A stretch of 64,000 nt of DNA, from the NCBI GenBank assembly GCA_913062815.1, contig CAJXWZ010000018.1:1-64000 (forward strand), in the 5' to 3' direction. The number at the start of each line of letters is the position of its first letter. The stretch's first letter is position 1. The translations under genes and the position numbers were made by a program. Under the pieces are notes generated by a model. The model was not told the origin of the DNA. It made no database searches and saw only the letters and a list, made by a program, of their open reading frames with translations. The stretch is from an uncultured Colwellia sp. (GTDB lineage: Bacteria; Pseudomonadota; Gammaproteobacteria; Enterobacterales; Alteromonadaceae). Shown piece after piece: positions 53,093 through 63,360 of this stretch.

Positions 53093-54976
53093 ATGATTAA
53101 AAAAATATTTAGTTTTTTCGCTTTCACCTTAACCTTTGCTCTTTTTGCTTTGAGTTTCGGTATTTTGGCGAGCGAAAATGAGCCTCAATCACCAGAGCAA
53201 CTTATTGCAGAGGTCGAATATTTATTTAAAACAAGCTCTGAGACACTCAATTACAGTCAAGTGGTTGAATTAAGTAATAAGATAATCATACAGAGAGAAA
53301 AATACCCCAGTGACACGTTAGCAAAAACTTATTTATTACTTTCTAATGTTGCTGTTAATAAAGGAGAAATGGAAACAGCCTTGCAATTTGTACAGGACGG
53401 TTTAGCAGTATCTTCACGTTATCAAAAAACACAACTGTGCTTACAAATAAAATTGGCGAGTATACTTTCCGCTAAAAAACAATATCAGCAGTTATTAATA
53501 ACCGCTCAAACTGCGATAAATATGCCACAAGATACTGACGACATTAAATACTACTTATTTGCGTTAAGTTATAGAAGCGTCGCTTATGCGATGTTAAATC
53601 AGCATCAGGATGCGCTTACTGATTTACAACAAATAGAATCAATTATCGAACAAAATGCGGCTTTTGCTGAGCATACCTCTCTATTAACTATTCTCGCAAA
53701 CGCATATTTTCATTTAGGTGATTTCCAAACCGCCTTAACAGTACAGTTAAAGATATTGAAGTTGCGCTTTAATTTAAATAAATTAGCATCAGTCGATCAA
53801 ACTTATTATCACTTGGCTAACGCCTATTTTAAATTGAATCGATTTAATGATGCCTTTAATGCTTACTGGGAAGCTAAAAGTTATGCTGAAAAAAAGTCAG
53901 CTCCTATCTATGTTGCTCACGCACGACAAGGTTTAGGGTTAACGTTAATGCAACAAAAACAATTTGTAGAGGCTGAAAAGGAAATTTTAGCCGCTAAAGC
54001 AATATTTTATCAACACAACTTAGTAAGCTCCTATTTAGAAACCCTTGTCTCTTTAGTACAAATTAAAAATTTATTAAATCAAGATATTGCGGCAGTCACA
54101 CTATTAAACGAAGCTGAAAAATTATCAACTACTGTTGCGCTATCCGGTGATTATATAATTATATATCAGTTGCTTGCCAACATGCACAGAAATGGCACTA
54201 ATATACGTAAAGCATACTTTTGGCAGAGAAAGTATAGTGAAGCATTATTGCAAACGAATGCTCAATATACCTCAAATTTTCAAGCGTCTTACAACGAATC
54301 TATTAGTCTAAATCCAACTAAACAGTCTATTGCCAGTAACCAAACGAGACAATTAGCACTAAGACTTGCCGAGCAAAGCGAACTAGCAAGCTCTTTTTCA
54401 CAAAAATATCAATTGCAACAAACAACTATCCTGATTTTATCTTGTATTGCGTTACTCCTTTTTGGTGCAGCTATCTTCTTATGGTTAAGGTATCGAAGTA
54501 AAAAGCTAAAGAGTACATATGAAGCCCTAGAAAAACCTAGTTATATGGTAGCTAGCCCTATTCAAACTAAGCAGTTGTACCAACGAAGTTTTAATATGGC
54601 GAGAAATTATGCTTATCCTCTTACGTTAGGTTATATTTCCATTGCAAACTGGCAGGAGCTGACCTTTCAATTTAACAAAAAAATAGTTGATGAAGTAAGC
54701 CGAGAAATAGCCAGTTTAATTAATAATCATATCAATGAGTTTGAACATGTCGGTATGATTAACGAAGGAGAGTACCTGCTAGTTTTTCCTCATCAAAATG
54801 CTACAAGTGCCACAATCAAGATGGAAAAATTAATATCTGCGCTTAAACTGCAATTTTTTGCCAACTTAGGGACGTTTTCAGTTACAATTGCCTATTCTGT
54901 TGAAAGTCCTAATTTTCAAGATATTGACCCATATATTTTTCTATCACAATTAAGTGGTTCTATAAAAATAGCCTAA
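53093..54976 (+). CDS. Secreted/membrane TPR protein with degenerate GGDEF-like domain
   Basis: A 627-aa protein from ATG 53093 (a GTG at 53075 is the alternative). Signal peptide 1-30. TPR-type helical repeats span about 35-400 (DALTDLQQIESIIEQ, YYHLANAYFKLNRFNDAFNAYWEAKSYA). A TM segment is near 455-475, and the C-terminal about 150 residues resemble a GGDEF domain without its motif: NEGEYLLVFP takes the place of GGDEF. It probably does not make c-di-GMP; a sensory or scaffolding role is inferred. The next gene is 15 bases downstream. Confidence 0.7.
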   Translation: MIKKIFSFFAFTLTFALFALSFGILASENEPQSPEQLIAEVEYLFKTSSETLNYSQVVELSNKIIIQREKYPSDTLAKTYLLLSNVAVNKGEMETALQFVQDGLAVSSRYQKTQLCLQIKLASILSAKKQYQQLLITAQTAINMPQDTDDIKYYLFALSYRSVAYAMLNQHQDALTDLQQIESIIEQNAAFAEHTSLLTILANAYFHLGDFQTALTVQLKILKLRFNLNKLASVDQTYYHLANAYFKLNRFNDAFNAYWEAKSYAEKKSAPIYVAHARQGLGLTLMQQKQFVEAEKEILAAKAIFYQHNLVSSYLETLVSLVQIKNLLNQDIAAVTLLNEAEKLSTTVALSGDYIIIYQLLANMHRNGTNIRKAYFWQRKYSEALLQTNAQYTSNFQASYNESISLNPTKQSIASNQTRQLALRLAEQSELASSFSQKYQLQQTTILILSCIALLLFGAAIFLWLRYRSKKLKSTYEALEKPSYMVASPIQTKQLYQRSFNMARNYAYPLTLGYISIANWQELTFQFNKKIVDEVSREIASLINNHINEFEHVGMINEGEYLLVFPHQNATSATIKMEKLISALKLQFFANLGTFSVTIAYSVESPNFQDIDPYIFLSQLSGSIKIA

Positions 54977-54991
54977 AAACCAGGTACACTT

Positions 54992-55507
54992 ATGATAGCC
55001 GTTTTACTGATAACTGCCCTCTTTGTAATACTCAGCGTGTATTTCTTTTTTCGTGCTGAAAAATTACAACGCCAGATGATAACCCTTAAGCGAGACACTG
55101 CTAAAATTAAAAGTGAAAACCAAGTTTTATCAAAGTCGATGGGACTAATAGCTAGCAATAATGAAGAGTTTGCCAAGAATAGGCTTCAGCTATTACTTAA
55201 TAAATATCAAGAGCACGATGTATTAGATGAGCTAGCACTTATAGAGCCTTTTATAAATAATTACTCGCAAATATTTAAAGAGTGTTTATTGAAAAAAGGG
55301 AAATTACATAGCGCCACTAGAAAGTGTTTTTCAAGTCAAGAAGAAGAACTTTATAAAGTGTTTTTTGAGAAAATCATTAAAAACGACACTAAAGTTCAAC
55401 GCCTTTGGAACAGTAATAATTTTATTGGTTTTGTATCTTTAGCTGAGGCACTCTTAGTTAAATACGAAGAGCAGTTACAAGAAAATATTGAAACAGAGGA
55501 TTCTTAA
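54992..55507 (+). CDS. Membrane-anchored coiled-coil protein
   Basis: A 171-aa protein with one N-terminal TM segment (residues 2-20) and a long helical cytosolic part (QRQMITLKRDTAKIKSENQVLSKS). No family recognised. It lies 15 bases after the TPR/GGDEF-like gene and is probably cotranscribed with it. Confidence 0.55.
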   Translation: MIAVLLITALFVILSVYFFFRAEKLQRQMITLKRDTAKIKSENQVLSKSMGLIASNNEEFAKNRLQLLLNKYQEHDVLDELALIEPFINNYSQIFKECLLKKGKLHSATRKCFSSQEEELYKVFFEKIIKNDTKVQRLWNSNNFIGFVSLAEALLVKYEEQLQENIETEDS

Positions 55508-55517
55508 ATAAGGGTAC

Positions 55518-55775
55518 TTAATCTCTGATCACAATATCTGGGGAAGTGTTTATCTCACCTTCACTTGAAATCGTAGCCGCATTACCATTACATAACAATA
55601 TAGCTAGATTTCCAGTATTACTATTACGAATATAAGTTAGATCATAACCAAACTGGGTCAAGCTACTCGCTGCAAATTTTTGGGCTAAAGACAGTTTATT
55701 CCATAAAGTTTCAGCAACAATATTATTTTGCTGTCGTCTTTCTAGTAAAACTTCTCTTTGAACTGTCGCTTGCAT
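55518..55775 (-). CDS. Small unknown protein
   Basis: An 85-aa protein with a helical N-terminus (ERRQQNNIVAETLWNKLSLAQKFAASSL) and a short beta-rich tail (NTGNLAILLCNGNAATISSEG). No family recognised. Convergent with the gene at 54992, ending 10 bases away. Confidence 0.5.
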   Translation of the reverse strand: MQATVQREVLLERRQQNNIVAETLWNKLSLAQKFAASSLTQFGYDLTYIRNSNTGNLAILLCNGNAATISSEGEINTSPDIVIRD

Positions 55776-55993
55776 ATGAACCTCTAAAATTTAAATGGTC
55801 AACGCATTTAAATTATCACGTAGCTTAAAAATCGAACTATTATACTTATAAAATATCGCAATTTGTTTTATACATCAAGAAATATATCAATTAAAAAGCT
55901 GCTATTATTACTGGTAATACCTGAAGACATCTCGTTTTATTAAACGAGTGTTAAATTGTTACCTAAAAATTGTTAATGGACCGAGTAATTATT

Positions 55994-56851
55994 ATGAGTG
56001 TTGTGTTAGATGAACTACTAGCTTTGTTAAAATTAGAAGTCATTGAGCAAGGAATTTATCGAGGTCAAAGCCAAGATTTAGGCTTTAGGGCATTATTCGG
56101 TGGACAAGTCATGGGTCAAGCACTATCCGCCGCCCAGGAAACTGTTGGAGTAGATCGCTTTGTTCATTCACTGCATTCATATTTTTTACGCGCAGGCGAT
56201 GCTTCTAAACCTGTTGTGTATGAAGTAGAAAAGATTCGTGATGGTGCGAGCTTTAGTACCCGCAGAGTACAAGCCATTCAAAATGGTAAAGCAATTTTTT
56301 ATATGACAGCCTCATTCCAACAACCCGAAGAGGGCTTCAATCATCAAGACATTATGCCTAAAGTTCCGCCTCCTGATGGCATTCCTTCATATGGGGACTT
56401 TATTAATCAGCACCAAGAAGCACTTCCTAACACGATGCGAGAAAGGTTTTTAGCTGAAAAGCCCATAGAGATTCGTCCTATACAACAATATAATTGGCTA
56501 AAACCCCAAAAAACAGCATCTAATAGCCAAACTTGGCTGAAAACTAACGGTAATTTACCTGATGATTTACGCATCCATAGCTGTATGCTCGCTTATGCCT
56601 CTGATTTTCATTTTTTGCCAACAGCATTATTGCCTCATGGGACTAGTCACTGGTTACCGAATTTTCAAATAGCGACTGTTGACCATGCGATGTGGTTCCA
56701 CCGCCCGTTTCGTTTTGATGATTGGCTGTTGTACTGTATGGACAGTCCTTCTGCAAGTAATGGACGCGGCTTAGTAAAAGGGCAAATATATAATCGTCAA
56801 GGTGAATTAGTTGCTTCAACCATGCAAGAAGGCGTTATTAGGCAGAGATAG
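55994..56851 (+). CDS. tesB: Acyl-CoA thioesterase II TesB
   Basis: A 285-aa double-hotdog thioesterase. FRALFGGQVMGQALSAAQETV, HSLHSYFLRAGDASKPVVYEVE and the C-terminal HAMWFHRPFRFDDWLLY are TesB-specific; the catalytic Asp, Gln and Thr lie in these blocks. It cleaves medium- and long-chain acyl-CoA. Length from ATG 55994 equals E. coli TesB (286 aa); an in-frame upstream start at 55970 would be longer than the family. A terminator follows. Confidence 0.92.
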   Translation: MSVVLDELLALLKLEVIEQGIYRGQSQDLGFRALFGGQVMGQALSAAQETVGVDRFVHSLHSYFLRAGDASKPVVYEVEKIRDGASFSTRRVQAIQNGKAIFYMTASFQQPEEGFNHQDIMPKVPPPDGIPSYGDFINQHQEALPNTMRERFLAEKPIEIRPIQQYNWLKPQKTASNSQTWLKTNGNLPDDLRIHSCMLAYASDFHFLPTALLPHGTSHWLPNFQIATVDHAMWFHRPFRFDDWLLYCMDSPSASNGRGLVKGQIYNRQGELVASTMQEGVIRQR

Positions 56852-56918
56852 CGTAACCGCTAATGCGTGTGATAATGCTGTAAATAGCCCAGATTGGTAT
56901 GGCCTATTGCAATACCTC

Positions 56919-56959
56919 AAAGAGCTGAGATTCAAAGTCTTTAAAAACTTAGCTCTTTT
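56919..56959 (+). terminator. Terminator of tesB
   Basis: An 11-bp stem (aaagagctgag with cttagctcttt, one G-T wobble) followed by T residues, about 70 bases after the tesB stop. Partly usable by the convergent MscS gene. Confidence 0.7.
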
Positions 56960-56971
56960 CGATTTATCCGC

Positions 56972-58210
56972 TTATTTTTGCCAATCAAAACCTGTAGGAT
57001 GTTGAAACACACGTAAATCAAACTCAGGAGCTATAGCAAAAAGGTGATCAAAAATATCTGCCTGAATCGCTTCATATGCTCCCCAGTCAGTTGTATTAGC
57101 AAAGCAATATAACTCTAAAGGCAAGCCGTTTTCGGTTGCTTTTAGTTGTCTGACCATACAGGTTAAATCACTCCTAATATTTGAATTTTCATTTAAATAC
57201 ATTTCAATATAAGCACGAAAAGTCCCTATGTTTGTCAACTGGTGAGTATCTATATTAACGAGGTCACCTTCGGAATTAAGTGAACCATTCTTTTCTGCAA
57301 GCTGTTGCTTTTTATCAGTTAAATAACTCTTCAGTAAATTAGTATTTGCCAAAAAATCAACTTTTTCTAAGCTATAAAAGCTAATACTACCAATATCTAT
57401 TATCAAGGTACGCTTAATACGCCTAGCTCCTGTATGATACATATTACGCCAGTTTTTAAATGAATCACTTATTAATGCGTAAGTTGGAACTGTGGTGATA
57501 GTTTTATCGAAATTTTCCACTTTGACCGTATTTAAACCAATTTCAATGACATCACCATCAGCACCATATTTGGGCAATTCAATCCAATCCCCCGCTACCA
57601 CCATTTTATTTGCAGAAATCTGTATACTAGCCACCAAGCCCTTGATGGTATCCTGAAAAACTAAAATTAAAACTGCCGTCAATGCCCCTAACCCACTGAG
57701 TAAATAAATGGGTGATCGGTCTAGTATGAGTGAAATAATTATAATGGCCGCAACTAAATAAACGGCTAACTTAATGACTTGAATAATAGCATTGAGGGGT
57801 AAGTACTTTTGTTTCGCCGTTTCACGATACAAGCTTTTACTTACATTGAGTAATGCGCTTGCACAACGAGCAACTTGGAAAGTTAAACAGATTTTCGCCG
57901 CCAGAATAAGTAGGTTGGCAAGTAAAAGCTCTGACGGAAAAATAAGTGGTGTTAACAATAAAACCAATATAAAAGGTAACAATAAGGTCAATCGCGTCAA
58001 AACGTGATGCTCAATTAAGGCATCATCCCATGTATTTTTAGTCTTAACGATCAACTTATGGGCTAAATTAACAATTTGATACTTGGCCACATAGTAGCTT
58101 ATTGCACAAATAGCTATAATAATTAACAAACCAATCGCCATTGCTGTCATTTCAAGATGTGCACTACTTACACCTTGCCCTACTAGCCAATTAGTGATCA
58201 ATTCATTCAT
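56972..58210 (-). CDS. MscS-family mechanosensitive channel (YbdG-like)
   Basis: A 412-aa channel. Five TM helices in the N-terminal half lead to the MscS pore helix (LSGLGALTAVLILVFQDTIKGLVASIQI) and the beta-domain with GDWIELPKYGADGDVIEIGLNTVKVENFDKTITTVPTYALIS. The C-terminal domain is mixed alpha/beta. The length and the W-x-D region suggest YbdG-like miniconductance channels that open under hypo-osmotic shock. It is followed after 14 bases by the acyltransferase gene. Confidence 0.85.
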   Translation of the reverse strand: MNELITNWLVGQGVSSAHLEMTAMAIGLLIIIAICAISYYVAKYQIVNLAHKLIVKTKNTWDDALIEHHVLTRLTLLLPFILVLLLTPLIFPSELLLANLLILAAKICLTFQVARCASALLNVSKSLYRETAKQKYLPLNAIIQVIKLAVYLVAAIIIISLILDRSPIYLLSGLGALTAVLILVFQDTIKGLVASIQISANKMVVAGDWIELPKYGADGDVIEIGLNTVKVENFDKTITTVPTYALISDSFKNWRNMYHTGARRIKRTLIIDIGSISFYSLEKVDFLANTNLLKSYLTDKKQQLAEKNGSLNSEGDLVNIDTHQLTNIGTFRAYIEMYLNENSNIRSDLTCMVRQLKATENGLPLELYCFANTTDWGAYEAIQADIFDHLFAIAPEFDLRVFQHPTGFDWQK

Positions 58211-58223
58211 ATTATGCCCTTTA

Positions 58224-59132
58224 TTATTTGTTATTCTCTGTAGATGCTTGTTTCATTTTTTCTAGCCTAGCATCTTTATCATACCAAAATTGTGTCAGCC
58301 ATTTTTGAAAAGCTATTTTGTGATTTCTATCATTCATATAATCACCGCTCAAGTCACGGTCAATTGCTCTAGTATGGATTTCCACTTGAACATTTTTAAC
58401 ATTACCACGGAGGAAATCTGCAAAAGTAGGTATACCGTCAGGATAAAATATCGTCACATCTACAATGGTTGTTAAATGTTCACCCATCGCATCAAGTACA
58501 AAGGCTATGCCGCCAGCTTTAGGCTTAAGCAAATGATTAAAGGGTGATTTTTGTTTATCATGTTTTGCTTGAGTATAACGTGTGCCTTCAATAAAGCTCA
58601 TTACACTGACAGGTTTATGCTTAAATTTTTCACAGGCTTTGCGGGTAGTTGCTAAATCTTTCCCACGCAAATGCGGATTTTTCTTTAAAAATGATTGTGT
58701 ATAACGTTGCATAAAAGGAAAGTCTAATGCCCACCAAGCTAAACCCAAAATGGGCACATAAAGTAGTTCCTTCTTTAAAAAGAACTTTAAAAAAGGGACT
58801 TCACCATGCAAAGCGCGTTGCAAAACAACAATATCCACCCAACTTTGATGATTGGCCAGTACTAAATACCAATCTTTTCTATTTAACTCTTCTAAACCGG
58901 TAATCTTAAGCTCCATTTTGGTAAAGAGCTTTTGATTAAAAGTATTAACCGCCACCCAATTTCCTGCCATTAAATCCAGTAAATAGCTAAAAACCTTTCG
59001 TGAAAAACCTAACGGAATTAAAGCCTTAAACAAAGAGAATACTAAAATAGGTATCAGCCAAAAGACGGTGTTAATGGCATAAAAACTAAATGAAAGTAAG
59101 GTTATAAGTGGCGCAGGTAAAAAGTTAAACAT
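58224..59132 (-). CDS. YihG-like 1-acyl-sn-glycerol-3-phosphate acyltransferase
   Basis: A 302-aa membrane-associated acyltransferase. The PlsC-type active site is LANHQSWVDIVVLQ (H-x4-D) and FIEGTRYT is the substrate-binding motif, followed by LKPKAGGIAFVLDAM. An N-terminal TM segment is at about 10-35. It should add the second acyl chain in phospholipid synthesis; YihG in E. coli prefers certain unsaturated chains. First gene of the operon with the MscS gene. Confidence 0.85.
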   Translation of the reverse strand: MFNFLPAPLITLLSFSFYAINTVFWLIPILVFSLFKALIPLGFSRKVFSYLLDLMAGNWVAVNTFNQKLFTKMELKITGLEELNRKDWYLVLANHQSWVDIVVLQRALHGEVPFLKFFLKKELLYVPILGLAWWALDFPFMQRYTQSFLKKNPHLRGKDLATTRKACEKFKHKPVSVMSFIEGTRYTQAKHDKQKSPFNHLLKPKAGGIAFVLDAMGEHLTTIVDVTIFYPDGIPTFADFLRGNVKNVQVEIHTRAIDRDLSGDYMNDRNHKIAFQKWLTQFWYDKDARLEKMKQASTENNK

Positions 59133-59361
59133 GGGTAAATTACTAATAAAATAAGACTATATCGTTGATGCCCGTTATTTAATCATGATTTACGCAAAAA
59201 TTGTATTTTTTATTACACCTTAAAAAGAGTTTAGCTACTATAGCTCAAGGTTATTAATCAGTTACTTTCAATCTAGCTTTTAGTTCTATTTTATTGGCCT
59301 CGTTGTTGTTTTTTTATTAGCAGTAATGCATGCTAACACTAGCAAAATAACAGGGGGAAAA

Positions 59362-60513
59362 ATGAATTTTAATAGAGCTGTACTCAAAGTTGGCAGCGCC
59401 TTAGTAGCGCCAACAAAAACGGGTTGCAGCGGACAGTACTCTTTAGCTATAGCGCAGTTTATTACCAAATGTCAGCAGCAAGGTAAAGAAATCATTCTCG
59501 TTTCATCTGGTGGCATTGCCGCAGGTAGAACATTAATACATCATGGTTCGCCTAAATTATCTATTCCAATGAAAAAGGCTATGGCGTCTGTTGGACAAAT
59601 GCAGATGATGGCAAATTGGCAACGTTTTTTCGATACCCCTTGCAGTCAAATATTAATAACACAAGACGATCTTGAAGATCGTGAACGCTTTATTTCTATT
59701 AAAGAAACCATTCAAATTCAACTAGAAAATGGCATTTTACCCATAGTAAATGAAAATGACACTGTTACTACTGAAGATTTAAAAGTGGGTGACAATGACA
59801 ATCTTGCGGCCTTAGTGGCGCAAGTCTGTGAAGCTGACAGCCTCTTTATATTAAGCGACATTGACGGTGTTTTCACTAAGGATCCCAATGTTCATGACGA
59901 CGCAATACTTATCCCCAAAATAGATGAAATCACGGATGAAATCTATGCCATGGCAGGAACTAGTAGAAACCATTTAGCTACTGGCGGTATGAAAACTAAA
60001 ATTGAGGCCGCAGAGAAAGCCACTGAACATGGCATAAACACCTATATTGTTAACGGTACTAAAAGCGAAGTGTTTGCCTCTTTAATCAGAAAAATAAACC
60101 CTGGCACGCAATTCTCTGCTGATAAAAACATCATCAGTGCCAAAAAACATTGGCTTAAACATACAGTGAAAAGTCAGGGCAGAGTCACGTTAGATAAAGG
60201 CGCAGTAAATGCTGTACTGAAAAAAGGCGCATCTTTATTACCTGTGGGTATCAAATCTGTCGCTAAAAAGTTCGACGTTGGTGACTGCGTTGATTTGATC
60301 GATCATCAAACTAAAACAATTATCGCTAAAGGTATTACCCAATACAGCCATAATGAATTGAAGCGAATAAAAGGCAAACATAGTGATGATATTGAAAATA
60401 CGCTAGGACATGAAGAAGGCGATGTGGTTATTCATCGTGATGATATGGTCATACTCGACCAAAAACCAGAGGTAAAACCTGCCCAAATTGTGCCTAAAAT
60501 AGTAGAGAGTTAA
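59362..60513 (+). CDS. proB: Glutamate 5-kinase
   Basis: A 383-aa enzyme. The kinase begins RAVLKVGSALVAPT, has VSSGGIAAGR and the substrate loop VNENDTVTTEDLKVGDNDNLAALVAQ, and a C-terminal PUA domain (VDLIDHQTKTIIAKGITQYS). It phosphorylates glutamate, the first step of proline synthesis, and is feedback-inhibited by proline. ATG 59362 is preferred with AGGGGG 7 bases upstream; an earlier ATG at 59326 is unlikely. The stop is 4 bases before proA. Confidence 0.95.
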   Translation: MNFNRAVLKVGSALVAPTKTGCSGQYSLAIAQFITKCQQQGKEIILVSSGGIAAGRTLIHHGSPKLSIPMKKAMASVGQMQMMANWQRFFDTPCSQILITQDDLEDRERFISIKETIQIQLENGILPIVNENDTVTTEDLKVGDNDNLAALVAQVCEADSLFILSDIDGVFTKDPNVHDDAILIPKIDEITDEIYAMAGTSRNHLATGGMKTKIEAAEKATEHGINTYIVNGTKSEVFASLIRKINPGTQFSADKNIISAKKHWLKHTVKSQGRVTLDKGAVNAVLKKGASLLPVGIKSVAKKFDVGDCVDLIDHQTKTIIAKGITQYSHNELKRIKGKHSDDIENTLGHEEGDVVIHRDDMVILDQKPEVKPAQIVPKIVES

Positions 60514-60517
60514 ACTA

Positions 60518-61789
60518 ATGAACCAATTGAATACATCACCTTTCATCATGAAAGAAATGGCGGAAAAAGCCAAAATTGCCAGCCGCGTAGCAGCGCAGCT
60601 CTCCACCACAGAAAAAAACATTTTGTTGAATGCAATAGCCGTTGCCATTGAAAACAACAGCGATGCCATCATTAATGAAAATGCGAAAGATATTGTAGCT
60701 GGACGAGAAAAAGGCTTAAGCCAAGCTATGCTCGATAGGTTGGTACTAACTGAGCAAGGTATAAAAGATATTAGCTCTGCTATTCGCGAAATTGTTGCTT
60801 TAACAGATCCTGTAGGTGATATCAGTAACTTGGCACTGCGACCAAACGGCTTGCAAGTAGGTAAAATGCGTATTCCGCTTGGCGTTATTGCCATGATTTA
60901 TGAAGCGCGACCAAATGTTACTGCCGAAGCCGCTGCTCTTTGTATAAAATCAGGTAACGCTGTTATTTTACGCGGTGGCTCTGAAGCTATTCATTCAAAC
61001 CTTGCAATTGCCCAATGCTTACATAAGGTTTTAATGGCTCATAAATGTGATCAAAATGTTGTGAGTGTTATTCCTGATACAAGTCGCAGTGTTATTGAAG
61101 ATTTATTAAAACAAAGTGAAACCATAGATTTAGTCATTCCTCGCGGTGGTGAAGGGCTGATTCGATATGTCAGTGAAAATAGCCAAATTCCAGTCATTCA
61201 ACACTTTAAAGGTGTTTGTCATTTGTATGTTGATAAATATGCCGACGTCAATAAAGCAGTCGATATTCTAGTCAATGGAAAAACACAAAAGCCGAGCGCC
61301 TGTAATGCCTTTGAAACGTTCTTAGTACACCAAGATATTGCCGAGCAATTTTTGCCGCTAGCAGCGAAAGCTCTTAATGATGCCGCCCAAGTAAAAGTCC
61401 ATGCTTGTGAAAACAGCTTGTCGTATTTTGACAATGGACAGTTAGCAACTACGGATGATTATCATGCTGAATATTTGGCACAAGAAATTGCCGTAAAAGT
61501 AGTGAGCAGTTTTGATACTGCAATAGCGCACATTAATCAATATACTTCAGATCATACTGAAGTCATCATTAGCCAAGATATCAGTCGCAGCCAAGCATTT
61601 ATTCGCCAAATAAATTCATCGGTAGTTATGGTCAATGCTTCTTCGCGCTTTTCAGATGGCAACCAATTAGGTTTAGGCTCTGAGATTGGTATTTCCACTA
61701 GCAAATTACATGCTTTCGGCCCGATGGGATTAGAAGCTTTAACTACAGAAAAATTTGTCGTTTATGGTGATGGACAAATCCGAGACTAA
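60518..61789 (+). CDS. proA: Gamma-glutamyl phosphate reductase
   Basis: A 423-aa ALDH-fold enzyme. PLGVIAMIYEARPNVT, GNAVILRGGSEA, PRGGEGLI, and the catalytic Cys in PSACNAFETFLVH are the ProA motifs. It reduces glutamyl 5-phosphate to the semialdehyde with NADPH. Forms the proBA operon and is followed by a terminator. Confidence 0.96.
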   Translation: MNQLNTSPFIMKEMAEKAKIASRVAAQLSTTEKNILLNAIAVAIENNSDAIINENAKDIVAGREKGLSQAMLDRLVLTEQGIKDISSAIREIVALTDPVGDISNLALRPNGLQVGKMRIPLGVIAMIYEARPNVTAEAAALCIKSGNAVILRGGSEAIHSNLAIAQCLHKVLMAHKCDQNVVSVIPDTSRSVIEDLLKQSETIDLVIPRGGEGLIRYVSENSQIPVIQHFKGVCHLYVDKYADVNKAVDILVNGKTQKPSACNAFETFLVHQDIAEQFLPLAAKALNDAAQVKVHACENSLSYFDNGQLATTDDYHAEYLAQEIAVKVVSSFDTAIAHINQYTSDHTEVIISQDISRSQAFIRQINSSVVMVNASSRFSDGNQLGLGSEIGISTSKLHAFGPMGLEALTTEKFVVYGDGQIRD

Positions 61790-61811
61790 TTTCATTATTC
61801 AATAATTAATC

Positions 61812-61850
61812 AAGCGCTATGAGTTACGCCAAAAAACTTAGCGCTTTTTT
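61812..61850 (+). terminator. Terminator of proBA
   Basis: An 8-bp stem (aagcgcta with tagcgctt) and a 19-base loop, ending in TTTTTT. It lies 23 bases after the proA stop. Confidence 0.8.
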
Positions 61851-61939
61851 AATATCCTATTGCACCTAGCAACATTACTCAGTATGCTACGCGGCCTTTT
61901 TCGCCTTTACTGGCTATAAATTCTTACGGTTATAAGTAA

Positions 61940-63310
61940 ATGATAGGCTTTGATTACGGTACATCAAATTGTAGTGTTGCCATAATGGCAAATGGCCAAC
62001 CTCAAATTATTCCTTTAAAAACGTCTCATGATCAACAAAGCAATACCATTGCTTCCAATTTATATGCGCCAGATAGAGACATTATTACTCACTGGCTCTT
62101 CCAGCAGTTAAGTCCAGAGCAACAAGTATTATTTAAACAAACTCGTGCCCCACAGCTGCAAAAAGCACAAAGGGCCTTACGAGAATTAAGCTTTGATGGC
62201 ATATCTAGTGAACTGCTCTTTGGAACGGCTGCTTTAAATCAATACCTTGAAGAACCCGAAGAAGGTTACTACATAAAATCACCTAAATCGTTTTTAGGTG
62301 CCAGTGGCTTGGCGCCGATGCAGATTCAATTATTTGAAGACATTGTAGCGGCAATGATGAGCAATGTTAAAAAGCTCACAGAAGCAAAATTGGGACGAGA
62401 AGTATCTCAAACGGTTATTGGTCGACCAATAAATTTTCAAGGATTACATGGTGAAGAAAGTAACCGACAAGCAATCAATGTTTTAACCAACGCAGCAAAA
62501 AGAGTTGGCTTTAAAAACGTCGATTTTCAATTTGAACCGGTAGCCGCGGGATTTGAGTTCGAAGCCAGTTTGACTAAAGAAAGTAAAGTATTAGTGGTCG
62601 ATATAGGTGGTGGAACCAGTGATTGTTCAATGTTGCTAATGGGGCCTGACTTTAAACACAGTGATGATAGAACTGCACATTTACTTGCTCATAGCGGTGT
62701 TCGCATCGCCGGAAATGATTTTGATATTCAATTGGCCTTGCAAGGCATAATGCCTTGCTTTGGCATGAACAGCTTTCTCAAAACAGGCAAACCTGTACCT
62801 ACTGCTAGCTTTTATCAAGCACTAGCAATCAATAATATCAACGAGCAAACAACCTTTTATAGTGCTAAAAATCGCAGGGAGTTAATTCAACTTTCTCGTG
62901 ACGCTAAAGAAACAGCGATGCTTGAACGATTAGTTAAAGTTCATGATCACAAACTTAGCTACCAACTTGTCAACGCTGCCGAGCAAGCAAAAATTGCTTT
63001 ATCTGAACAAAGCAGTCACATCATTTCATTAGCTAGCATAGATGATGAACTGCAAGTAACGGTAGATAATGATATTCTTGCACAAGCTAATAAGAGAACG
63101 TTAGCAAGTATAGCCGACCTAATGCGCTCTGCAGCTGCTCAAGCTCAATGTGAACCTGATGTGATTTTTGTCACTGGTGGTACGGCAAAGTCACCTGTAC
63201 TGAGCAAATTCATTCAACAGCAAGCACCTGATACGCCAGTGATTATCGGTGACCACTTTGGTAGTGTCACCTCAGGTTTAGCTCGCTGGGCTGAGAAAAT
63301 ATACAAATAG
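61940..63310 (+). CDS. Hsp70-family YegD-like protein
   Basis: A 456-aa Hsp70-like ATPase. The phosphate-1 motif is GFDYGTSNCSVAI, phosphate-2 is VLVVDIGGGTSDCSM, and adenosine-type VTGGTAKSP follows near the end. It lacks the C-terminal substrate-binding domain of DnaK, as in E. coli YegD. Substrate and role are unclear. AAGTAAATG at the start gives a weak ribosome site. Confidence 0.9.
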   Translation: MIGFDYGTSNCSVAIMANGQPQIIPLKTSHDQQSNTIASNLYAPDRDIITHWLFQQLSPEQQVLFKQTRAPQLQKAQRALRELSFDGISSELLFGTAALNQYLEEPEEGYYIKSPKSFLGASGLAPMQIQLFEDIVAAMMSNVKKLTEAKLGREVSQTVIGRPINFQGLHGEESNRQAINVLTNAAKRVGFKNVDFQFEPVAAGFEFEASLTKESKVLVVDIGGGTSDCSMLLMGPDFKHSDDRTAHLLAHSGVRIAGNDFDIQLALQGIMPCFGMNSFLKTGKPVPTASFYQALAINNINEQTTFYSAKNRRELIQLSRDAKETAMLERLVKVHDHKLSYQLVNAAEQAKIALSEQSSHIISLASIDDELQVTVDNDILAQANKRTLASIADLMRSAAAQAQCEPDVIFVTGGTAKSPVLSKFIQQQAPDTPVIIGDHFGSVTSGLARWAEKIYK

Positions 63311-63360
63311 ACGTATTAAGCTATACTGAAAATAATATTACAAACTAGCTTAAAATATTA

